A DNA stretch of 21,915 bases from NCBI GenBank assembly GCA_036477795.1, contig JAZGDL010000434.1, forward strand, positions 1 through 21,915. Reading direction: 5' to 3'. Below the pieces are notes generated by a model that saw only the letters and a program-made list of their open reading frames with translations, did no database searches and was not told the DNA's origin. Below are positions 6,619-12,538 of this stretch, one piece after another. Position 1 is the first letter of the stretch. Each line of letters opens with the position of its first letter. The position numbers were made by a program, and so were the translations under genes. The stretch is from JAZGDL01 sp036477795. Its GTDB lineage: Bacteria > Planctomycetota > Phycisphaerae > UBA1845.

Positions 6619-7920
6619 CTTCCTCCGGGTCTGGAAGGCATGAACCGCATCGGCTACTTCCGCCACCTGGTCGTGGGTCATCTCCGGGAACATGGGCAGC
6701 GATAGGATGCGGCCCACCAGCCGCTCAGTCACCGGCAAAGCGTCCGATCCGAAACCCACGGAGACGATTCCCTTCGTGCCTCCGTGCCTTCGTGCCTTGG
6801 TGCCTTCTTCGAGTCCGTGGGCTTGCTGCAACGCCGGTTGCTGGTGAAGGGCGATGGGATAGTGGATGCCCGTGACGATGCGGCGATCCGCGAGGAACCG
6901 GCGCAGTCCGTCGCGGTCGTCCACCTGGATGACGTAAAGGTGGTAAACGTGCCGGCGGCCCGCGGCTACAGCGGGGATGGTCACGCCGGGAACGCCGCCC
7001 AACATTTCGTTGTACAGGGCGGCCCGGGAACGTCTTCGGCGGTTCCATTCGTCCAGGTGGGGCAGCTTGACCTGCAATATCGCGGCTTGCAGGGCATCGA
7101 GGCGGTAGTTGTAGCCCATCAGATCGTGGCGGTGTTTGTCTTGTCTCCCGTGATCGCGGAGCTTACGCATGCGCTGTGCCAGATTATTGTCACTGGTGAC
7201 GACCGCTCCGGCGTCGCCGTAGGCCCCCAGATTCTTGCCGGGGAAGAAGCTGAAGCAGACCGCCCGCGATTGGGGATTGACGATTGACGATTGACGATTG
7301 AGGATTGACGATTGCGGATTGCGGATTGCGGATTCCACTCCGTCCCTTCGTCCCCCCGTCCCTTCGTCCCTTCCTCTGCCTTCGTGCCTTCGTGCCTCCG
7401 TGCCTTCCTCCCCCTTCGTGCCTTCCTCCAGCCCCGCTCCGCAGGCCTGGGCGGCGTCCTCGACGATGCAAATCTCTCGCCCACAGCAGGCTCTGAGCCC
7501 CTCCATGTCGGCCATCTGGCCGTAGAGGTGGACGGGCAGGATAACGCGGGTCCGGGCGGTGATGCAACGCTCCACCGACTCGGGATCGAGCGTGTAGGTT
7601 GCAGGATCAACGTCGGCAAAAACGATGCGGGCGCCGAGCTGGCTGATCGGTTCAACGGTGGCGATGAACGTGTGTGCCGGCGCAATGACTTCGTCACCGG
7701 GCCCGACCCCTAGAGCCGCCAGAGCCAGATGCAGGGCTGCTGTTCCGGAACTGGTGCCCACGGAACTGGCGGCATCACAATAGGCGGCGAAACGTTCTTC
7801 GAAGGCGGTTACCCGGGGGCCCTTCACGAAACCGCAGTCGGCCAGCACAGCGGCCACCGCGGCGTCGATTTCCGGCTGGATGTCTCGGTATTGCGCCTTC
7901 AGGTCGACCAGAGGAATCAT
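6541..7920 (-). CDS. DegT/DnrJ/EryC1-family sugar aminotransferase with repeat insertions
   Basis: A 459-residue PLP enzyme; the family is usually about 360-400 residues. It transfers an amino group to a keto-sugar on a nucleotide carrier. MIPLVDLKAQYRDIQPEID is the classical start, GTSSGTAALHLAL the cofactor region, EDAAQACGA the PLP Asp region, and SFFPGKNLGAYGDAGA holds the PLP-binding Lys. GYNYRLDALQAAIL and SLPMFPEMT complete the fold. About 55 residues of repeat-coded sequence (EEGTEARRHEG, NPQSSILNRQSS) interrupt the loop before the Lys motif, a second stretch (EEGTKARRHGG) precedes SDALPVTERL, and the tail is encoded by a GGTC array. All keep the frame, so an active enzyme is possible. 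It is divergent from the Gfo/Idh gene, as expected for a WbpE/WbpB-like 3-amino-sugar module. The start at 7920 fits homologues; ATG 7923 is adjacent, and the extension to 7983 is repeat-coded. Confidence 0.88.
   Translation of the reverse strand: MIPLVDLKAQYRDIQPEIDAAVAAVLADCGFVKGPRVTAFEERFAAYCDAASSVGTSSGTAALHLALAALGVGPGDEVIAPAHTFIATVEPISQLGARIVFADVDPATYTLDPESVERCITARTRVILPVHLYGQMADMEGLRACCGREICIVEDAAQACGAGLEEGTKGEEGTEARRHEGRGRDEGTGGRRDGVESAIRNPQSSILNRQSSIVNPQSRAVCFSFFPGKNLGAYGDAGAVVTSDNNLAQRMRKLRDHGRQDKHRHDLMGYNYRLDALQAAILQVKLPHLDEWNRRRRSRAALYNEMLGGVPGVTIPAVAAGRRHVYHLYVIQVDDRDGLRRFLADRRIVTGIHYPIALHQQPALQQAHGLEEGTKARRHGGTKGIVSVGFGSDALPVTERLVGRILSLPMFPEMTHDQVAEVADAVHAFQTRRKRRRDEGRKVARSKVGRSKVRRALDL
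6752..6819. repeat. CCCACGGA palindrome split by an 8-base-period array, inside a gene
   Basis: Left arm CGAAACCCACGGA (6750-6762) and right arm TCCGTGGGCTTG (6814-6825) are identical to the two flanks of the intact palindrome at 16985-17006 read on its minus strand. The central TTCGAA of that element is replaced here by about 51 bases of CCTTCGTG-type array with the junction GACGATTCCC. In the aminotransferase it is translated as HGLEEGTKARRHGG...VSVGF, an extra loop before the conserved SLPMFPE segment. Confidence 0.75.
7267..7431. repeat. Composite 7-base plus 8-base tandem array inserted in frame in the aminotransferase
   Basis: On the plus strand a block of seven-base units (GACGATT, GAGGATT, GCGGATT) is followed after GATTCCA by eight-base units (CCTTCGTG, CCTCCGTG and truncated forms). 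On the coding strand these read as the seven-residue cycle NRQSSIV/NPQSAIR and the eight-residue cycle EARRHEGT. The stretch separates QACGAGL from RAVCFSFFPGKN, where relatives carry only about ten residues. Its length is compatible with the reading frame, but a change of one unit would shift it. Confidence 0.85.
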
Positions 7921-7940
7921 CATGCCCACCGCCAATGGAA

Positions 7941-8033
7941 AGGAACGAAGGGGAGGGAGAGAGGCACGAAGGCACGGAGGCACGAAGGCACGAAGGCACG
8001 AAGGGAATCGTCAATCCCCAATCGTCAATCCCC
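7941..8033 (-). repeat. Composite tandem array before the aminotransferase start
   Basis: Plus-strand units GGCACGAA/GGCACGGA (8-base period) pass through GGGAATCGTC into ATCGTCAATCCCCA units (7-base period). Read on the minus strand, the order is 7-base block, junction GATTCCC, 8-base block, then the gene: the same order as in the other composite copies. The array ends about 20 bases before the start codon and leaves only a weak ribosome site (GGCGGTGGGC). Confidence 0.85.
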
Positions 8034-8226
8034 CCTCAGTGCCTCCTTCGGGCTCCCTCCCCGGTCGCCCTCAGCTTCGTGCCTTTTCTTATCACCGTTA
8101 TTACTTATCGGCCGGCGCCAGGCAGACGTTTACCTCAAGCCCCGTCTGGGGAACTCCGATGCTTCGGGTGTGAGATATGGGACGCGGGGGGAAGCGTATG
8201 CCCGATTGGAGGCAAGCAGGGGTAGT

Positions 8227-8303
8227 GACGATTGGGGATTGCGGATTCCACTTCGTGCCTCCGTGCCTTCGTGCCTTTGTGCCTGTCGTATTGACGATTG
8301 ACT
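8227..8303 (+). repeat. Composite tandem array before the oxidoreductase start
   Basis: GACGATTGGGGATTGCGGATTCC-type 7-base units lead via CACTTCGTGCC into 8-base units (CTCCGTGC, CTTCGTGC, CTTTGTGC), then back to ATTGACGATTGAC. It ends 3 bases before ATG 8307, so no normal Shine-Dalgarno is present. It is the mirror image of the array at 7941-8033. Confidence 0.85.
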
Positions 8304-8306
8304 GTT

Positions 8307-9407
8307 ATGATACACATTGGAGTGATCGGTGCCGGCGCCTGGGGGGTGAACCTCATTCGGAACGTGGCGTCCAATCCGCTGACCAGACTGGCAGCGGTGT
8401 GCGATCCCGACGAGGCGGCGTGCCGCAGGGTGGCGGAAACCTACCGAGCCCCGAGCGCCAGCGAGGGGTCTTTCAGCGGGACGGTGATCGTTCCGGAGTT
8501 AGGGGACCTGCTCGGGCAACCCGGGTTGGATGCCATCATCGTAGCCAGTCCGCCCCACTTGCATTACGCCCATGCCAAGGCCGCCCTTCAGGCGGGATAC
8601 CACGTACTGGTCGAGAAACCGCTGTGCACCAATGCCGAAGATGCCGCGGATCTGGTCGAGACGGCCGAGCAAAACGACCTCAGGCTCATGGCGGGACACA
8701 CCTTTGTGTACAACAATCTCGTGGGCGAAGTGAAGAGAAGGATCGTCGCCGGCGACCTGGGCGAGATTCGTTACGTCTACAGCCAGCGACTGAATCTGGG
8801 ACGGGTGCGCAACGATGTCGATGCCCTGTGGAACCTGGCCCCGCATGACATCTCCATCACCAATTACCTGCTCGAAGGGCGCCCGCGGACGGTTAACGCG
8901 CGCGGCGTGAGTTATGTCCAGACCAGCCGCAACATTGCCGACGTAGCCTTTTTCCAGATGGACTACTCCGGCGGGCGGTTGATGCACGGGCACGTCTCCT
9001 GGCTGGATCCGCAGAAAGTCCGCCGGATAGTGGTGGTGGGCAGCGAGCGGATGCTGGTGTACGACGACATGGACTCAGCTCGCCACATTCAGGTGTTCGA
9101 CAAGCGGGTGGAGGTGGATTTCCGGTCTCCCATGCAGGATTTTGCCGACTTCAAGACCCGCGTACGTGCCGGTGATCTGGTCATACCCAACATTGGGCTC
9201 AAAGAACCGCTGGCAGCACTTATCACGCACTTCGCCCAGTGCGTGGGTGAGGGACGGAGACCGCTTACCGACGGGCGTTCCGGGCTTGAGTTGCTGTGTA
9301 TTCTGGAGGCCCTGACGCGCTCAATGGACCAGGGCGGAGGCATGACCGAAGTGGATTACACACCCCTCGGGCTACGGACCGCCAGGACCGAACTTACCTC
9401 CGCCTGA
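8307..9407 (+). CDS. Gfo/Idh/MocA-family NAD(P)-dependent sugar oxidoreductase
   Basis: 366 residues. The N-terminal Rossmann fold shows IGVIGAGAWGVNLIRN; VEKPLCTNAEDA is the family EKP motif; WNLAPHDISITNYLL carries the catalytic His region; SWLDPQKVRRIVVVGSERM and YDDMDS are typical of the WlbA/WbpB-like subgroup that oxidises UDP-sugars at C3. With the divergent DegT enzyme it could make a 3-amino sugar for a surface polysaccharide. The in-frame TTG at 8298 belongs to the repeat array, so ATG 8307 is the start. A short dispersed element at 8446-8470 adds RAPSASEGS between the first helix and PELGDLL, a surface loop. The glycosyltransferase follows 170 bases later on the same strand. The exact substrate is inferred. 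Confidence 0.88.
   Translation: MIHIGVIGAGAWGVNLIRNVASNPLTRLAAVCDPDEAACRRVAETYRAPSASEGSFSGTVIVPELGDLLGQPGLDAIIVASPPHLHYAHAKAALQAGYHVLVEKPLCTNAEDAADLVETAEQNDLRLMAGHTFVYNNLVGEVKRRIVAGDLGEIRYVYSQRLNLGRVRNDVDALWNLAPHDISITNYLLEGRPRTVNARGVSYVQTSRNIADVAFFQMDYSGGRLMHGHVSWLDPQKVRRIVVVGSERMLVYDDMDSARHIQVFDKRVEVDFRSPMQDFADFKTRVRAGDLVIPNIGLKEPLAALITHFAQCVGEGRRPLTDGRSGLELLCILEALTRSMDQGGGMTEVDYTPLGLRTARTELTSA
8446..8470 (+). repeat. GAGCCCCGAGCGCCAGCG-type dispersed element, in frame in the oxidoreductase
   Basis: Twenty-five bases match the sequence at 11056-11080 with two differences. Here it is translated as APSASEG. The copy near 11056 lies in noncoding DNA and has an inverted partner at 11118-11138, which shows that this is a repeat and not ancestral coding sequence. 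Ser-Ala-Ser-Glu-Gly peptides of this kind are something I recall from many planctomycete proteins. Confidence 0.75.
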
Positions 9408-9435
9408 TCGCGGGGCAGAGGTGGAAGCGACGTTA

Positions 9436-9573
9436 ACGATTGCGGATTGCGGATTGGGGATTGGCGATTGGGGATTGACGATTGAGGATTCCGTTCGTGC
9501 CTTCCTCCCCCTCCGTGCCTTCGTGCCTCCGTGCCTCCGTGCCTTCCTCCCCCTCCGTGCCTCCCTCCCGCCT
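9436..9573 (+). repeat. Composite tandem array before the glycosyltransferase start
   Basis: Seven-base units (GCGGATT, GGGGATT, GGCGATT, GACGATT) run to the junction GAGGATTCCGTTCGTGCC and then to eight-base units (CCTTCGTG, CCTCCGTG, with CTTCCTCCC interruptions). The array ends 4 bases before ATG 9578. It fills most of the 170-base gap after the oxidoreductase; the frame stays open through it, so an upstream start at 9482 would add 32 repeat-coded residues. Confidence 0.85.
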
Positions 9574-9577
9574 TCTG

Positions 9578-10912
9578 ATGATCTCCTGGGCATTTCCGCC
9601 GACCGGTGGACCGGGTGTGCAGCGCAGCGCGGAGTTCGCCAAGTATCTGCCGAGATTCGGCTGGCAACCGGTGGTGTGGTCGGCGAACCGGCTGGATCAG
9701 CTTCCGTACGATGAGACACTGACCGCGGAACTGGCTGATGACTTGCTCCGGGTGACGCGACCGGCGTGCAGCTACGTCGCAAGGCACCGCCGGATCATGC
9801 GGGCTCTGGAGCAACTGCGGTTGCGACGAGCACTCGGCGAGTCCCGCTTTCAGGCCATCGACTGGCGTGTTCAAGGTGTGCTGCAAGCGCTGTCTTCGGT
9901 CACGATTCCCGACGACCAACTGTTGTGGGCGATTCGTAGCGCCGGGCCGCTGGCCCGTCTGGCTCGCCGCGAGAGGATCGACGCGATTTACTCGACCTAC
10001 AGCCCCGTTTCCAATCACCTGCTGGGCTGGTGGCTGCAAAGGGTCACCCGCCGACCGTGGATCGCGGATTTTCGAGATCTATGGACCGACGACTACTGCT
10101 ATCCGCACCATGGACGCCTGCGGCGCTGGATCGACCGCCGCATCGAGCAGACTATCCTGGAGCGGGCCGACGCTGTTATCGGCGTTACCGAAGGTCAGAC
10201 ACGGGTGCTGGCGGAGCATGTGCCGCACAGGGCAGGCAAATTCGTCTGCATCACCAACGGGGTCGACGCGGCCATGTTCGAGCGCATGGACCGGGACCGC
10301 GTGCGAAGTGCCCTTCACGGCCCGGCGGATCAATTCGTGCTTGCGTTTGCCGGATGGTTTCTCTCCGACAGGGTTGATCCAGGATTCATCGCCGGTATGG
10401 CCCGATTCGCTCGCCTGGTAAAGACCGAGGGCGGACGCTTCCTATTCCGCGTGGTGGGGACCATTTCGGCAGACCAGACCCGTCGCTTTGCTGATATGGG
10501 AGTGCGTACCGAGACGACCGGCTACCTGGCTCACAACCGCGCCGCCGAACACATGGTTGCCGCGGACGTGTTGCTACTGTTCACGCCGAGCGGCCCCAAT
10601 GCTCACACCGTCATGACCGGCAAGGTATTCGAATACCTCGGCGCCGCCCGGCCGATTCTGGCGGTTGGTCCCACCGATGGTATCGCCCCACGCCTGGTCA
10701 GGGCGTGCCACGCTGGTGTTTGCGTGGAATCGGGCTCCGCGGCAGTGTGCGCCGCTCTGACGGATTTGTGGCGGGGCTGGCAGCGTGGCCGGCTACCGGC
10801 GGGTTGCGCTAGCGAATACATCCAACCCTTCCGCCGCGAGCATCTGACGGCCAAACTGGCTGATGTACTCACCAGCGTGCAGGACGCCCGGAGGGAGAAG
10901 AGAGGCACGTAG
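9578..10912 (+). CDS. Glycosyltransferase, GT4-like (GT-B fold)
   Basis: 444 residues from ATG 9578. MISWAFPPTGGPGVQR with FAKYLPRFGWQPVVWS is the acceptor-side start of GT4-type enzymes; WIADFRDLWTDD, ADAVIGVTEG and ITNGVD are typical middle motifs; VLAFAGWF opens the second Rossmann domain; TGKVFEYLGAARPILAVGP carries the nucleotide-sugar-binding Glu. It probably adds a sugar to a lipid-linked or surface glycan at the cytoplasmic face of the membrane. Relatives usually have one or two basic residues and a short strand (here RLLMISW) before this point, so the array may have displaced the original start codon. The C-terminus (DARREKRGT) also ends in a GGCACGTA repeat that supplies the stop codon. 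Confidence 0.87.
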   Translation: MISWAFPPTGGPGVQRSAEFAKYLPRFGWQPVVWSANRLDQLPYDETLTAELADDLLRVTRPACSYVARHRRIMRALEQLRLRRALGESRFQAIDWRVQGVLQALSSVTIPDDQLLWAIRSAGPLARLARRERIDAIYSTYSPVSNHLLGWWLQRVTRRPWIADFRDLWTDDYCYPHHGRLRRWIDRRIEQTILERADAVIGVTEGQTRVLAEHVPHRAGKFVCITNGVDAAMFERMDRDRVRSALHGPADQFVLAFAGWFLSDRVDPGFIAGMARFARLVKTEGGRFLFRVVGTISADQTRRFADMGVRTETTGYLAHNRAAEHMVAADVLLLFTPSGPNAHTVMTGKVFEYLGAARPILAVGPTDGIAPRLVRACHAGVCVESGSAAVCAALTDLWRGWQRGRLPAGCASEYIQPFRREHLTAKLADVLTSVQDARREKRGT

Positions 10913-10960
10913 GCACGTAGGCACGCAGGCAGGCGGCTCGGCGGGAGCCTCGCCCTCCCA
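10897..10960. repeat. GGCACGTA array and GGCTCGGCGGGAGCC element at the 3' end of the glycosyltransferase
   Basis: At 10903-10934 an 8-base-period array (GGCACGTA, GGCACGCA) supplies the stop codon of the glycosyltransferase. It abuts a different element at 10935-10960 (GGCTC, loop, GAGCC, then TCGCCCTCCC). The reverse strand of the latter reads WEGEAPAEP, a peptide I recall as abundant in spurious planctomycete reading frames. The two elements are fused with no spacer. Confidence 0.65.
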
Positions 10961-11148
10961 ATGGCAAGGCGCGACGGTACCGAGCCCGTAAACGCCTAAT
11001 TCTCTCAATTGTGAGGGATCTGGGCCAGGATCAGAGCTATCTTTCTTTTTGATCAGAGCCCCAAGCGCCAGCGCGGGGTCTGCCAACCCGCCTGCCTGTG
11101 CGGGCACGCAGACAGGTCGCTGGCGCTTGGGGCTCTGAGAAAGGGCAC
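10961..11148. other. Noncoding gap with a long inverted repeat
   Basis: No gene seen. Beyond the repeats at 10897-10960 there is about 90 bases of unremarkable sequence, then the large stem-loop at 11053-11138. Confidence 0.5.
11053..11138. repeat. 21-base perfect inverted repeat with a 44-base structured loop
   Basis: The arm 11053-11073 (TCAGAGCCCCAAGCGCCAGC plus G) is exactly complementary to 11118-11138. The loop contains a second imperfect hairpin around CCTGCCTGTGCGG/GCACGCAGACAGG. The outer arm is the same element that lies in frame in the oxidoreductase at 8446. The size and nested form resemble a small non-autonomous mobile element. It could also block transcription reading through from the glycosyltransferase; no T-run follows. 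Confidence 0.8.
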
Positions 11149-11177
11149 TTGACCCGGGAAGAGAATCGTGCGATATT
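11149..11177 (+). promoter_or_regulatory. Candidate sigma-70-type promoter for the second pseudopilin
   Basis: TTGACC (11149-11154) and GATATT (11172-11177) are separated by 17 bases, matching five and four of six consensus positions. The site begins 10 bases after the large stem-loop and lies about 130 bases before the gene, leaving a long leader that ends in an AT-rich stretch. It is a plausible but unproven promoter. Confidence 0.35.
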
Positions 11178-11308
11178 ACACTATCTGATGGAAAACTCGT
11201 AGGTTATTGGTCCTGAGCGTCAGGGCCCGGCGCAGCGCGGGAGTGAATTGCTTGCCGCGTTTGCGTGTTCATTTTTTTCATACTGTTTTATTTAGTGGAG
11301 GTGTCATC

Positions 11309-12382
11309 ATGGCACACGAACGGTTTTATCCCAAGAGGAAACGGTACAGGCGAAAGAGGGTGACGCCGGCATTCACCCTGATCGAACTGCTGGTGGTCGT
11401 TGCCATCATCGCGCTTCTTGTCAGCATACTGCTGCCATCTCTGAAGCGGGCCCGAGCACAGGCCAAGATGGTGGCCTCGACGGCCAACCTCAAGGGCATC
11501 GGCACCGCAGGCAACACCTACGCAGCCGGGGACAGCTCGGAGATGTCCATTCCGGTGCATCCGCTGATGGGCATGGCTGTCGGCACCGTCGGCGCGTATG
11601 AGTACGCGGGCAAGAGCGGCGCCGGTGAGCCGCAGTCGATCAACGACGCGGTCACCTCCAAGTGGGGCACGCAGTTCGGTCGCGGGCCGGCCAGCCGGGG
11701 GCTGAATCCGATCGTCTACAAGGGCGGGTTCACGGACTACCAGAACGATCCCGGGCCCAGCCAGTCGAACTGGCTCAGCGACACCAACCTGGACCTGGGT
11801 ATTTTCCGTGCCCCGTCGGACAAGGGCTATACGGGCCACCACAGCACGATATGGCGCGACTCTGGTCTGACGTCCTACGATCACTACGGCAACAGCTACG
11901 CCGCCAGCACGTCGTGGATCGGGGTGGCGGGGGCGGACTGCAAGCTTGAGAGCAACTCGTCGTTCCTGAAGCCGATCTCCCGTGTGCCCAACCCGGCCAA
12001 CACCATCTACTTCATCGAGAACTGCGGTCGCTTCGGTTGGCGCAAGGCGTATGGCAACGATGGCTGCTCGTTCCTGGGTGGGGGCCCCCTGGGCGGTGAC
12101 GTGGATACGATCATCAAGGGCTGGCACGGCGAGCCCTGGCAGTTCGCCACCGCGTTCGTGGACGGTCACGCCAGGATCGTCAAGATCGAAGGCCACATCC
12201 AGCCGCAGCCGCACCTGTCCTCTTATCCGCCGAGAGCAAATGGTACACCGCGAACATATGAGACGGTCCACTGCGTGATCATCCGCGGCAAGGACTGGCA
12301 GCAGGACACGTTGCCGGCACCCCCCGTGAGAACGGATATAAGCTGCGCGGGCGGTGGGGTGGTCGTGAATTCGATTCAGTAA
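11309..12382 (+). CDS. Type II secretion-type pseudopilin (second copy)
   Basis: 357 residues. A basic N-terminus (KRKRYRRKRVTPAF) precedes the prepilin helix FTLIELLVVVAIIALLVS, with Ala instead of the usual Gly before the processed Phe. Amphipathic LKRARAQAKMVAST follows. The C-terminal HGEPWQFATAFVDGHARI corresponds to the H-X-DG motif of planctomycete pilin-like proteins, here with eleven residues between His and Asp. GGAGGTG lies 8 bases before ATG 11309, which settles this start against an in-frame extension to 11207. It stands alone, not in a secretion operon. It is about 120 residues longer than the pseudopilin at 1746 and shares only the N-terminal helix and tail, so its body is probably specialised. 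Confidence 0.9.
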   Translation: MAHERFYPKRKRYRRKRVTPAFTLIELLVVVAIIALLVSILLPSLKRARAQAKMVASTANLKGIGTAGNTYAAGDSSEMSIPVHPLMGMAVGTVGAYEYAGKSGAGEPQSINDAVTSKWGTQFGRGPASRGLNPIVYKGGFTDYQNDPGPSQSNWLSDTNLDLGIFRAPSDKGYTGHHSTIWRDSGLTSYDHYGNSYAASTSWIGVAGADCKLESNSSFLKPISRVPNPANTIYFIENCGRFGWRKAYGNDGCSFLGGGPLGGDVDTIIKGWHGEPWQFATAFVDGHARIVKIEGHIQPQPHLSSYPPRANGTPRTYETVHCVIIRGKDWQQDTLPAPPVRTDISCAGGGVVVNSIQ

Positions 12383-12437
12383 GGTCCGGCGCTGTCGTGC
12401 GAGGTGCACGGCGGGCAAACTCTTAGCAACAAGTCCC

Positions 12438-12468
12438 TCGCATTCGTGGGCCGAACCCGCGAATGCGA
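12438..12468. terminator. Hairpin between converging genes, possible bidirectional terminator
   Basis: A 13-base-pair stem (TCGCATTCGTGGG / CCCGCGAATGCGA) with one G-T mismatch and a 5-base loop, 56 bases after the pseudopilin stop and 71 before the symporter stop. It has no T-run on either side, so it could equally be a dispersed palindrome. Confidence 0.4.
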
Positions 12469-12475
12469 TTCATTG

Positions 12476-12518
12476 GGGGGACATACACTTTAATTGAAAA
12501 TTAAAGTGTATGTCCCCC
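12476..12518. repeat. REP/MITE-like perfect inverted repeat, arms GGGGGACATACACTTTAATT
   Basis: Two exactly complementary 20-base arms around a GAA centre, followed by GAATTGTCCCC, a partial third copy of the tip. GGGGACATACAC palindromes of this type are something I recall as mobile repeats linked to REP-associated (Y1/IS200-like) transposases in many bacteria. No transposase gene lies in the window. It sits between convergent genes, the usual place for REP elements, and could also slow transcription from both sides. Confidence 0.8.
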
Positions 12519-12538
12519 GAATTGTCCCCAGCACATCA

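Larger units (their letters stand above)
7921..8306. other. Divergent intergenic region bracketed by inverted repeat arrays
   Basis: No gene is supported; several open frames exist only because the arrays lack stops. Array copies at 7941-8033 and 8227-8303 face outward, each against a start codon. About 190 bases of unique sequence lie between them, with an AT-rich patch at about 8086-8110 (TTTTCTTATCACCGTTATTA) where promoters for the two divergent genes could lie. I see no clear -35/-10 pair. Confidence 0.55.

Noticed and set aside
7267..8033. Possible CRISPR array
   Set aside because: The repeats are 7-8 bases long, directly adjoining and degenerate, with no unique spacers and no cas genes.
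7729..8301. Plus-strand open frames across the intergenic arrays (for example 7729-8301 and 7935-8225)
   Set aside because: They exist because the 7- and 8-base units lack stop codons. The peptides are RRHEGTK-type low complexity and overlap the aminotransferase.
11288..12418. Minus-strand 376-codon frame opposite the second pseudopilin
   Set aside because: The plus-strand gene has a ribosome site, prepilin helix and DG motif; the antisense frame is Arg/Val-rich with no known features.
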